From assembly GCA_050251815.1 (NCBI GenBank), contig JBFWMB010000022.1:1-46762 (forward strand): DNA of 46,762 nt, written 5' to 3'. Under the pieces are notes generated by a model. It saw nothing but the letters and a program-made list of their open reading frames with translations, was not told the DNA's origin and searched no databases. Source of the DNA: GWE2-40-63 sp050251815. Lineage in GTDB: Bacteria > Bacteroidota > Bacteroidia > Bacteroidales > SZUA-534. The translations under genes were made by a program, and so were the position numbers. Shown here one piece after another: positions 28,401 through 33,465 of this stretch. Numbering within the stretch: the stretch's first letter is position 1; every line of letters begins with the position of its first letter.

Positions 28401-29818
28401 ACAGAATCAATGGAGAAACCAGCTTCAATGGTGGTAAGATTGGTAAAGGAGGTACTGTCGCCAAAGCATACGGTGTCGGTTGTAAAGCTTACATTGGGAG
28501 CAACCCCCGAAAGACCCAGCACCACGGTATCGGTGCTGATACACCCGTTTGCATTGCTTGCCCGGAGCCAATAGGTGGTGTCTTTACTAATGGAAGTGAA
28601 AGGCTGGGTGCTTCCGTTACTCCACAACCAGGAGACAACATCCTCAGAATCCAGGGCAATCGTACTGTATTTGCAAAGGCTGGTATCAGGACCTAAGTCA
28701 CCTAAAATGGAAAAGCTATCCACCGTTACTGTTAATGTATCCGAAATGAAAACATTGCCATTTGCATCAATTGTTTTAAAGGAATAGTCACCAGGATTAC
28801 TTATTATATAAACACTCGAACTTACTTGATCGGGAGACCATTCAAAACTATAATTTGTTGTTAATTCTGTATCCCAAACAAGAGTGTCTCCAATGCAAAG
28901 TATAGTGTCATTTAGACGATTGTAAAATAAGACAGAGACTTCATCACTATAAACAGCACCTTGATAATCTGTTACTGTTAAGGAATAGGTTCCAGATTCT
29001 TCAACCGTAATTGTGCTTGTGGTAGCCCCTGTACTCCAAATAAAATTGCCATATTTTATGTTTGGAACAATCTCAACTAATTCGTTTTTATTTGCACTTA
29101 TGTTTTCTCCTAATTCAAGCGGTGGAAAGTATTTGTATTTTAAATATTGTTCAATTAATGCTATTCCATCTACATCTAATGGTTGCTCAAACATTAGTAT
29201 TTCAGCAATATTTCCATTCCAAAAACGAGAGCTTAAGTTTCTATCTTGTCCAATTACATAGTTGCTTAAGTAAGAAGGAGTGTTTTTTACTCCATAAATT
29301 ATTTTGTGCTGTTCCATCGGAGAAAAGTCAACTTTCTGTTCTCCATTTATGAAAACTTGATTTCCAAAATAGGGTGAATAACTTAATAAAAAGCTTGATT
29401 TATTAATGTCGCCATCAAGGATTATAGTGCTGGTTTGATGATTTATAAGGCCATTGTATGTTGGAAAGCTAGAACCCCCACTCCAATTTGCAATAATAAA
29501 TAGCGTTCCAAGTGTATTTCCGCTATTAATTAGTAGTTTATCGTTTAATCCATCGAATCGGATGGCAGAATTACCATTTAATCCTGGGATTGAATCAACT
29601 AATGTCGGCTGATTGCTTTGGGTTTCTTGTATTGCATGGTTTCCTTGTCCACTTTTGTCCCACCAGGTATTGACCTGGTTTTCATTTAGAAGAACGCTGT
29701 CGGCCGAATACCAAAGCACCAAACCGGGAATATCCCTGGGAGAAGTTTGTCCTGAAACATAAAAACAACTGCCAAATATTAGGAAAACAAGAATTATTCG
29801 TATGCTAATAAATTTCAT
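22496..29818 (-). CDS. Giant T9SS-secreted LamG/PKD surface protein with internal duplication
   Basis: 2440 residues. Order: signal peptide (1-24, ending YVSGQ); LamG-like module (about 25-235, LVLWYSADSV, SAIRFDGLND); Ig-like SprB-type WSTGATT / GTYSLTVTD repeats; a large unit (residues about 359-995: PKD pair, fibronectin-like segment, LamG module, WSNGSTD segment); a 65-residue linker; the same unit again (about 1060-1696) with identical sequence; five further PKD domains to about 2240; a CARDB-like region; and a T9SS type A signal from SYPNPANDYLVVEYLIP. It is probably an exported adhesin or glycan-binding protein anchored at the surface. Base composition rises from about one third GC in the N-terminal coding part to over 55% in parts near the C-terminus. 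Confidence 0.9.
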   Translation of the reverse strand: MKFISIRIILVFLIFGSCFYVSGQTSPRDIPGLVLWYSADSVLLNENQVNTWWDKSGQGNHAIQETQSNQPTLVDSIPGLNGNSAIRFDGLNDKLLINSGNTLGTLFIIANWSGGSSFPTYNGLINHQTSTIILDGDINKSSFLLSYSPYFGNQVFINGEQKVDFSPMEQHKIIYGVKNTPSYLSNYVIGQDRNLSSRFWNGNIAEILMFEQPLDVDGIALIEQYLKYKYFPPLELGENISANKNELVEIVPNIKYGNFIWSTGATTSTITVEESGTYSLTVTDYQGAVYSDEVSVLFYNRLNDTILCIGDTLVWDTELTTNYSFEWSPDQVSSSVYIISNPGDYSFKTIDANGNVFISDTLTVTVDSFSILGDLGPDTSLCKYSTIALDSEDVVSWLWSNGSTQPFTSISKDTTYWLRASNANGCISTDTVVLGLSGVAPNVSFTTDTVCFGDSTSFTNLTTIEAGFSIDSVIWDFGADTSHRWEPRYLFHNDSIYPVTLTAFSSGCSSYFTDTALVKTSPQADFTIKYGNIQCENNSVSFENTSTSSRPLIAYSWGFGDGVLAADANAEHSYNTADTFMVRLTIQNDLACRDSVFSELIIRNSLPMAEPFGLLSPENQAASDASSIDFSWQKADFAIYYRLILSADSLFSQILLDSTEIDTNHITVSLTFPDTLYWKVQAFNLCGDITESAVNVLYYFSPAQTNYGLLWFNAKQQSLLLNEENRVSSWNNSIDTTIKASQSTLNLQPLFVDSIAELNNHPAIYFETDKLDLGNLFDIDTLRFVTTLLKAYPTGNYEFFLSKGYSGDGYFTIGKNNADDRIYYWIDKKSGLSSVNIDTSWVILTTELDRLNKKINLYKNGVLAQSISTTEDLLGTNSYSWTIGGDPSGTGYSFKGYFTDILYMDYSATGNDRINTELYLKNKYAPPVKLPESIIFDYGFPDTTLNAYKPWFTSYRWSNGSTDSALTVSQSGTYSVTVTDIFGFTSSDSITLTYPELNYPISSADTILCLGDTLWWNTGLSADYTFNWFGSTLFNPIIPIYNPGQYAVKVIDSLGNYLLSDTLTVTVDSFSILGDLGPDTSLCKYSTIALDSEDVVSWLWSNGSTQPFTSISKDTTYWLRASNANGCISTDTVVLGLSGVAPNVSFTTDTVCFGDSTSFTNLTTIEAGFSIDSVIWDFGADTSHRWEPRYLFHNDSIYPVTLTAFSSGCSSYFTDTALVKTSPQADFTIKYGNIQCENNSVSFENTSTSSRPLIAYSWGFGDGVLAADANAEHSYNTADTFMVRLTIQNDLACRDSVFSELIIRNSLPMAEPFGLLSPENQAASDASSIDFSWQKADFAIYYRLILSADSLFSQILLDSTEIDTNHITVSLTFPDTLYWKVQAFNLCGDITESAVNVLYYFSPAQTNYGLLWFNAKQQSLLLNEENRVSSWNNSIDTTIKASQSTLNLQPLFVDSIAELNNHPAIYFETDKLDLGNLFDIDTLRFVTTLLKAYPTGNYEFFLSKGYSGDGYFTIGKNNADDRIYYWIDKKSGLSSVNIDTSWVILTTELDRLNKKINLYKNGVLAQSISTTEDLLGTNSYSWTIGGDPSGTGYSFKGYFTDILYMDYSATGNDRINTELYLKNKYAPPVKLPESIIFDYGFPDTTLNAYKPWFTSYRWSNGSTDSALTVSQSGTYSVTVTDIFGFTSSDSITLTYPQPKQIASAELCRFDTLLWNPQLVGNYSYEWSNGSSTPTLNISEPGDYWLIIRDSLSYAWYSDTSSITVDEFPQTLSLGADTTLCLGNRLYVQVGQEAVQSYLWSDGSTLDYLEPETSGSYAVTATNALGCVGIDTLNLSIQGIAPLPDFSVTQLCHKDSARFADLSLSPDGSDIVTWVWDFGEGSQGEGQFPKHRYEYAGEYTVSLTVRNELNCSNSLEKTVEIHALPQAAFSPLTACSNTPVSFSDNSLSASGEVNQWQWTFPDGSTQITTHPEFSFAASGAYPVQLVVRSDLGCYDTLVQNIDIKLGPLSDFTFGPVCEGLPVAFSDQSISFLNLPLEYHWDFGDGSESNLSSPEKAYATTGSYEVSLQTTQTSNRCSSTVSKTIVVNANPIARFNLPITCVNTPVELIDQSESSSGTISEWVWNVDSLGTIRSQNPSVSFAYPGTYQINLSVSDGLGCSDSVEASLTVHPLPTALFESSVIKGPVPLLVSFTNRSLGAVGYLWDFGDGAGSTETHPQHTFVDSGSYTVQLRAISAEGCPAYSFENLRGIVPRVDLRVLELSTETTSGYLKVRALLQNQGTLDLEQITLQVQTPGSKPLREELKSTLYSGQTYLHEFATQLPLDANHPLSHVCVNAFDAVYPDEFPDNNEICRALEDAFKMLPSYPNPANDYLVVEYLIPDEARITISLFDGNGKIKAVLYDQPSGSGFNRHRFNIAGLGSGVYFYKISYKGTQHTRSFVVN
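24732..26641. repeat. 1910-bp direct repeat, copy 1 (encodes the C-terminal unit)
   Basis: Aligned with 26835-28744 at a constant offset of 2103 bp. The only difference found in the stretches compared is A at 26612 against G at 28715. Identity stops sharply at both ends. The encoded proteins are identical over about 636 residues. Confidence 0.93.
26835..28744. repeat. 1910-bp direct repeat, copy 2 (encodes the N-terminal unit)
   Basis: Partner of 24732-26641. The 193 bp between the copies (26642-26834) is unlike the sequence at the equivalent place after either copy, so this is not a simple tandem duplication of the whole 2103-bp period. Confidence 0.93.
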
Positions 29819-29826
29819 TAGTTTTG
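29819..29826 (+). promoter_or_regulatory. Candidate -7 box of the wzm-type permease gene
   Basis: TAGTTTTG fits TAnnTTTG, 32 bp before the chosen ATG at 29859. It lies immediately upstream of the giant gene's start codon on the other strand, so the two promoters overlap. No -33 TTTG at ideal spacing. Confidence 0.4.
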
Positions 29827-29843
29827 AATACTTAAAATACGTT

Positions 29844-29851
29844 CAAAGATA
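29844..29851 (-). promoter_or_regulatory. -7 box of the giant T9SS protein gene
   Basis: On the minus strand this reads TATCTTTG, the same octamer as before pgk and the nitroreductase gene, 25 bp before the ATG at 29818. Its expected start point lies within a few bases of that of the opposing permease promoter. Confidence 0.5.
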
Positions 29852-29858
29852 CAACGAT

Positions 29859-30677
29859 ATGCACAATACTACGATAGACGCCGGTAAAAAGCTCGATCTT
29901 TTTGATATAAAGGAACTTTTTCGGTATAAAGATTTGTTTTTTACCCTGGCTTACCGCGAATTTCGGGTGCGCTATGCGCAAACTTTTCTGGGCTTTTTCT
30001 GGGCCTTTTTGCAGCCGGCAGCCACCCTGTTAATCTTTACTTTTGTATTTGGTCGCGCCATTAAGGTGGATACCGGTGCTATTCCCTATCCGGTTTTTGC
30101 CCTGAGCGGGATGGTGGCCTGGACTTATTTTTCGTTTGTGGTTAGTCAGTCGGGGCGCTCGCTGATAAACAGTCAGAGCATGATACAAAAAATCTATTTT
30201 CCGCGGATTATCCTTCCCCTGTCGCAGGCCATGGTGGGATTAATCGATTTTTTTATCACCTTTCTGCTGTTGTTGCTGGCTATGTTTTGGTATGGCCTTA
30301 GTCCATCGGCCCATATCTGGTACCTGCCTTTTTTTTTGTTGATGGCTATTGTGGCAGCCCTGGCCGTGGGCATCTGGATTAGCGCACTGACCATACGCTA
30401 CCGCGATTTTATGCATGTGATTCCTTTTCTGATTCAAATTGGTTTGTATGCTACCCCGGTGGCCTATTCCACCTTGTATATTCCAGAAAAATACCACCTG
30501 CTTTATTATAGCCTGAACCCCATGGTGGGGGTGGTCGAAGGCTTTCGCTGGAGCCTCATTGGGCAGGGAAGCATCCATCCCTATACCTTTATTTCGATGG
30601 GCGTGGTGTTGGTCTTGTTTGTAACTTCGCTGATCTATTTCCGGAAGGTGGAAAAGGTCATGGCGGATATTATTTAG
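29859..30677 (+). CDS. wzm: Polysaccharide/polyol-phosphate ABC exporter permease (Wzm/TagG type)
   Basis: 272 residues from the chosen ATG. The amphipathic LFDIKELFRYKDLFFTLAYREFRVRYAQT segment (quoted in part: LFFTLAYREFRVRYAQTFLG) precedes six transmembrane helices, including FFWAFLQPAATLLIFTFVFG; this is the ABC-2 permease plan of O-antigen exporters. An earlier in-frame ATG at 29802 would overlap the divergent giant gene and its promoter and was not used. Together with the Wzt-type ATPase 4.7 kb downstream it should export an undecaprenyl-linked glycan across the inner membrane. The usual direct wzm-wzt neighbourhood is broken here by a repeat-bounded island. Confidence 0.92.
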   Translation: MHNTTIDAGKKLDLFDIKELFRYKDLFFTLAYREFRVRYAQTFLGFFWAFLQPAATLLIFTFVFGRAIKVDTGAIPYPVFALSGMVAWTYFSFVVSQSGRSLINSQSMIQKIYFPRIILPLSQAMVGLIDFFITFLLLLLAMFWYGLSPSAHIWYLPFFLLMAIVAALAVGIWISALTIRYRDFMHVIPFLIQIGLYATPVAYSTLYIPEKYHLLYYSLNPMVGVVEGFRWSLIGQGSIHPYTFISMGVVLVLFVTSLIYFRKVEKVMADII

Positions 30678-30686
30678 AGCATTCAA

Positions 30687-30750
30687 TCACCACCCGCAAC
30701 GGTGTTGCTAGAGATCACAAAGATGCACAGAGATTAATCTTTGTGGTGAA
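30687..30750 (+). repeat. CACAGAG-family palindromic repeat, copy A
   Basis: Begins TCACCACCCGCAAC and ends GTGGTGAA, with internal arms CACAAAGA / TCTTTGTG (30716-30723 and 30738-30745). Contains the small hairpin GCAAC-GGT-GTTGC (30696-30708). It begins nine bases after the wzm stop codon and forms the left edge of the island. The T-rich right flank could make it act as a terminator. Confidence 0.8.
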
Positions 30751-30758
30751 TTTTCTTT

Positions 30759-30791
30759 AACCACCCGCAATTGCATTGCCTGAGAACACAA
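30759..30791 (+). repeat. CACAGAG-family repeat, copy B (left arm only)
   Basis: Left arm ACCACCCGCAAT followed by the hairpin variant GCAAT-TGC-ATTGC (30767-30779), in which C-to-T on one arm is matched by G-to-A on the other. The right arm is missing. Confidence 0.7.
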
Positions 30792-30818
30792 ATTTGCCAG
30801 CTGGGTTTTCCAACCCAC

Positions 30819-30841
30819 AAAAAAAGACCCGATGACGGGCC
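30819..30841 (-). terminator. Intrinsic terminator of the unknown gene at 30873
   Basis: On the minus strand GGCCCG-TCAT-CGGGTC (one G-T pair) is followed by seven T. It lies about 30 bp after that gene's stop codon. Confidence 0.85.
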
Positions 30842-30872
30842 TTTCTTTTTACTTATAGATAAGTTTGTTTAC

Positions 30873-31601
30873 TTATTCTGCTTCGGGTGCGGGCGCTTCG
30901 GTTTCAGGCTCAACCGGTTCTCCGGGCTGGTAATAGTAGCGGAAGCCATAAGTCTTAATAATTCGCCGCTGGCTGGGAGCATCCAGCTTACGCAGGTTAA
31001 ACTGCAACTCGGCATAAACGTCTTTAAACAACTCACCCGCGCTGGTTCGTAAGGGCTCCATGGCTGCCTGGGCGGTATCGTATTCCCGGTCGGCAGCTAC
31101 CGCTTCGTTGCTTTCTAACAGGGCCTTGTCAACCAAAGCCTGTATCTCAGCACTGGTGGGCGAAACCATGGCCGGATAGCCCTGACTTACCGCTTCGGCA
31201 TCCCCCAGAATGACACTTTTGGCTGTTTCAATCCAGGCTTCACGACTGTTGTATTTGGGAATTTCCCCACTTAAAGACAGTTTATAAAGGGCCAGCACCT
31301 GGGCCGGTTCCTTATTCCGACGCACCCTTCGCTTAATACCCTCCCAGGCATCGCGCACGTAAAGCTCAAGTTGGCTTAAGCCTTCATCGCGCTCTGCCGC
31401 CTCCTTTGAACGATGACTGAATTTGGCGGCCAATGCCGAATAAGCCGTTTGAAAGCCGGGCAGCTGGGTGTTTACTTTTTGCAGGGTTTCTTCGCTCAGG
31501 TAGTTGAGCCCCTTGCTTTGATCCTGGGCTGCGGTAGCCCCTATTTTCTGTAACAGGACCAGTCTGTCCTGGTCGCTTGTTGGATAAGTAATTGTTGGCA
31601 T
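30873..31601 (-). CDS. Unrecognised cytoplasmic protein with acidic proline/glutamate tail
   Basis: 242 residues from the ATG at 31601; a further ATG at 31625 would lie at or before the expected transcription start and was rejected. The protein is mostly helical and soluble, with no signal peptide, membrane segment or known motif. It has a basic WEGIKRRVRRNKEPAQVLAL stretch mid-protein, a conserved-looking RRIIKTYGFRYYYQPGEP near the end, and an acidic PEPETEAPAPEAE tail that looks disordered. It has its own promoter box and terminator and points against the exporter genes. I do not recognise the family and assign no function. Confidence 0.75.
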   Translation of the reverse strand: MPTITYPTSDQDRLVLLQKIGATAAQDQSKGLNYLSEETLQKVNTQLPGFQTAYSALAAKFSHRSKEAAERDEGLSQLELYVRDAWEGIKRRVRRNKEPAQVLALYKLSLSGEIPKYNSREAWIETAKSVILGDAEAVSQGYPAMVSPTSAEIQALVDKALLESNEAVAADREYDTAQAAMEPLRTSAGELFKDVYAELQFNLRKLDAPSQRRIIKTYGFRYYYQPGEPVEPETEAPAPEAE

Positions 31602-31626
31602 ACAATTGGGTTTTATAATTTCCAAT

Positions 31627-31634
31627 CAAAGTTA
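31627..31634 (-). promoter_or_regulatory. -7 box of the unknown gene at 30873
   Basis: On the minus strand TAACTTTG fits TAnnTTTG; a TTG lies 21 bp upstream (plus 31656-31658). The expected transcription start near 31622 supports translation from the ATG at 31601. Confidence 0.5.
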
Positions 31635-31658
31635 TAACTATTTGAGGCACAATAGCAA

Positions 31659-31688
31659 GCTGTTTTAAAACAGCGCAAACGCTTGCGC
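31659..31688. promoter_or_regulatory. Two abutting palindromes upstream of the unknown gene
   Basis: GCTGTTTTAAAACAGC (31659-31674) is a perfect 16-bp palindrome. It shares two bases with GCGCAA-ACGC-TTGCGC (31673-31688). Both lie just upstream of the -33 position of the minus-strand promoter, where an activator or repressor could bind. No regulator gene is adjacent. Confidence 0.5.
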
Positions 31689-31860
31689 AGAGCTTAGCTT
31701 TTTACCGATGGGGGCAAAATTTTTTCAACAAGCATCTATCTGTCTGAACAACAAAATTTAAGGGTCATAAAATTGGTTTTTTCTAATGAAAATTTTACCT
31801 TGCAACTTTTCAAAAAAATAGACCCCGTTACTTTGCACGCATATTTTTATTAAAGTATAT

Positions 31861-32135
31861 CCATTTCTACTCCAGTAGGAGGGGATCATTGGCCGCGAAT
31901 ATGGCTTTTTTCTTAGCCAAAAGGCATTCCGGGTAACAAAGAAGGCATCCTACCGGAGCAGACCCCCATTGCTTGTAACAAATAAGTACTCCTACTACAG
32001 CAGAAGCCTTTATTGGGAACAAATACATCCTCCTACCGGAGTAGACGACGATCTTTGTCGGCAATGATGTCCTTTTTCTTAGAAAAAGTTGATCTTGGTA
32101 AGCAATGAAGTTCTTCTACTCGGGTAGAAATACAT
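31861..32135. repeat. Degenerate 41-bp-period array of small hairpins (7 units)
   Basis: Hairpin cores recur about every 41-42 bp at 31866, 31905, 31949, 31991, 32032, 32072 and 32115. Five are of CTACT-CC-AGTAG / CTAC-CGGA-GTAG type, the last being TTCTAC-TCGG-GTAGAA. Two are of another sequence, CTTTT..AAAAG and CTTTTT-CTTAG-AAAAAG. Linkers are related to GATCATTGGTAACAAATAAG. Arms differ between units but generally pair, so the fold rather than the sequence is kept. No open frame of interest. The region is non-coding as far as I can see. Confidence 0.65.
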
Positions 32136-32330
32136 TTTTCCTGAGGAATAAACCTTAAAAACTCCATAATTAGCCTTATTTCAATGGATTAGCGGCTAGG
32201 GTGCTTTTGAGTCTGATTTTTCCGGATCGGGGAAGCCTTTTTACTACAAAAAATGTTCAGGTATAGCTGTTGGGGGATATTTTTTTTCAAAAATGAAGCT
32301 TTTTAGGGGAGTTGGGAGTAAGAAAAAAAT
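32136..32330. other. Intergenic DNA without recognisable features
   Basis: About 195 bp between the hairpin array and repeat copy C. I see no gene, promoter match or strong dyad. Confidence 0.5.
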
Positions 32331-32332
32331 TT

Positions 32333-32406
32333 TCATCACCCGCAACTACGTTGCTAAAGCACACAGAGGCTCACAGAGAAAAATCTTTGTGAACCTTTGT
32401 GGTGAA
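32333..32406 (+). repeat. CACAGAG-family palindromic repeat, copy C
   Basis: Complete copy: TCATCACCC start, hairpin GCAAC-TAC-GTTGC (32342-32354), CACAGAG twice, then ATCTTTGTG and CTTTGTGGTGAA. Same orientation as copy A. Confidence 0.8.
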
Positions 32407-32415
32407 TTATTTTTT

Positions 32416-32580
32416 TACCACTCGCAACTGCGTTGCTAGAGCACACAGAGGGCCACAGAGAATAACCTTTATCGAAGCATGGGGTATCCCGAAAGCAATT
32501 TTGAAGATACATCAGGAGGTTTCCTTGCACAGGTGTTTAGGAAGATTAAATCCTTTGTGGTTTGTGGTCTTTGTGGTGAA
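32416..32580 (+). repeat. CACAGAG-family repeat, copy D (with ~90-bp insert between arms)
   Basis: Left arm 32416-32462 with hairpin GCAAC-TGC-GTTGC (32424-32436) and CACAGAGGGCCACAGAG; right arm 32551-32580 (TTTGTGGTCTTTGTGGTGAA). Roughly 90 bp of unrelated sequence lies between the arms. Confidence 0.75.
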
Positions 32581-32588
32581 AGGTGTTT

Positions 32589-32816
32589 ACCGCCCGCAAC
32601 TGCGTTGCTAGAGATCACAAACCTGCCTGCCTTTGGCAGGGAAACACAGAGAAAAAATCAATTTATGTGTGAGTCGTTTTACGGCAGATTTCGAGTTTTG
32701 AAGCTGGTAAAACTTTTTTAACCATCGTTGACTTCAAAGCGGGAAATACAGCGCTTAGGTAGGGAATTGAAATTTTTGTGAAACTACTTTGTGGTCTTTG
32801 TGTTCTTTGTGGTGAA
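32589..32816 (+). repeat. CACAGAG-family repeat, copy E (with nested palindrome)
   Basis: Left arm with hairpin GCAAC-TGC-GTTGC (32596-32608). A second palindrome, CCTGCC-TGCCTTT-GGCAGG (32622-32640), sits inside the left arm. The right arm, 32786-32816, contains CTTTGTG three times. About 130 bp separates the arms. Confidence 0.7.
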
Positions 32817-32824
32817 TTTTCTTT

Positions 32825-33028
32825 AACCACCCGCAACTGCTTTGCTAGAGCGCACAGAGGGCCACAGAGAATACATTATTTTAGTTTTGGGCAACTTTGG
32901 GTTTAGGCAGGCAGCAAATTATTTTAATCAATTTTGCTTGTTCGACAGAAAGAGTCGGGCTTTTATCGGGAAAGAAAATCTTTGTGAACCCCGCCTGCCG
33001 CGGGCAGGTTTGTGAACTTTGTGGTGAA
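32825..33028 (+). repeat. CACAGAG-family repeat, copy F (with nested palindrome)
   Basis: Left arm with hairpin GCAAC-TGC-TTTGC (32833-32845, one broken pair). The right arm, 32976-33028, carries a nested CCTGCC-GCG-GGCAGG palindrome (32994-33008) that splits the TTTGTGAAC motif. Confidence 0.7.
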
Positions 33029-33034
33029 TTTTTT

Positions 33035-33083
33035 AAACCACCCGCGACGATGTCGCTAGAGTACACAGAGGGCCACAGAGAAA
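33035..33083 (+). repeat. CACAGAG-family repeat, copy G (left arm only)
   Basis: ACCACCC then the hairpin variant GCGAC-GAT-GTCGC (33044-33056): A-to-G on one arm is matched by T-to-C on the other. CACAGAGGGCCACAGAG follows. No right arm is found. Confidence 0.7.
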
Positions 33084-33291
33084 TACTTCCTAATCTGCAA
33101 AAACCGACCGATCCGCCGTTTGTTCCTGCTGTTAAAACACTTTGTAGGGAATTGGCTATTATCCACAAAGTAAAAATGGAAACCCATCAAAAAGCAGCCT
33201 GTTTTTCTAAAAACCTCCGTATCTTAGCATTCGTTTTTAAAAGGTCTTATGGATAGAAGGGATAGTGAGGTGAGTAATGTAACATGCTATA

Positions 33292-33357
33292 ACCACAAAG
33301 AACACAGAGAGCACAGAGAAAAACAAATAACTCCGAGTCCTCTGAGAACTCCGTGGT
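33292..33357 (+). repeat. CACAGAG-family repeat, copy H (short form)
   Basis: ACCACAAAGAACACAGAG at the left and CTCCGTGGT at the right; it lacks the GCAAC hairpin. It lies upstream of the AlbA_2 gene and has a different inner sequence (CTCCGAGTCCTCTGAG). Confidence 0.65.
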
Positions 33358-33378
33358 AAAAAAATAATCCACACATTT

Positions 33379-33386
33379 TACTTTTG
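33379..33386 (+). promoter_or_regulatory. Candidate -7 box of the AlbA_2 gene
   Basis: TACTTTTG fits TAnnTTTG, 80 bp before the proposed start codon, just outside repeat copy H. No matching -33 element. Confidence 0.35.
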
Positions 33387-33465
33387 TACTCCGAGGAGGA
33401 TTAAGTAGTGAATAAGATAAAAAGGGTGTTAAATGGTTGAAAACTCATAGTTAAATAAGCGGGAC

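Noticed and set aside
24056..28787. Many plus-strand open frames opposite the giant gene
   Set aside because: They are antisense shadows that occur twice because the underlying DNA is duplicated. They lack promoters and protein-like features.
29802..29858. Upstream start for the wzm-type permease
   Set aside because: It would overlap the divergent giant gene's coding start and lies upstream of the candidate -7 box; the ATG at 29859 gives the normal family length.
30873..31601. A toxin or immunity role for the unknown gene
   Set aside because: No partner gene, toxin motif or signal is visible; position beside repeats alone is not evidence.
31867..32064. A 65-codon minus-strand open frame in the hairpin array
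   Set aside because: It follows the repeat units, has no homology that I recognise and no promoter, and its codons just read through the palindromes.
31861..32135. A CRISPR array, suggested by regular spacing of palindromes
   Set aside because: The palindromic cores differ between units while the linkers are similar, the reverse of CRISPR. No cas gene or leader is present in the window.
32897..33256. A 119-codon plus-strand open frame
   Set aside because: It runs through two repeat copies (F right arm and G left arm), so its translation is mostly repeat sequence. The last 50 codons resemble no family that I know.
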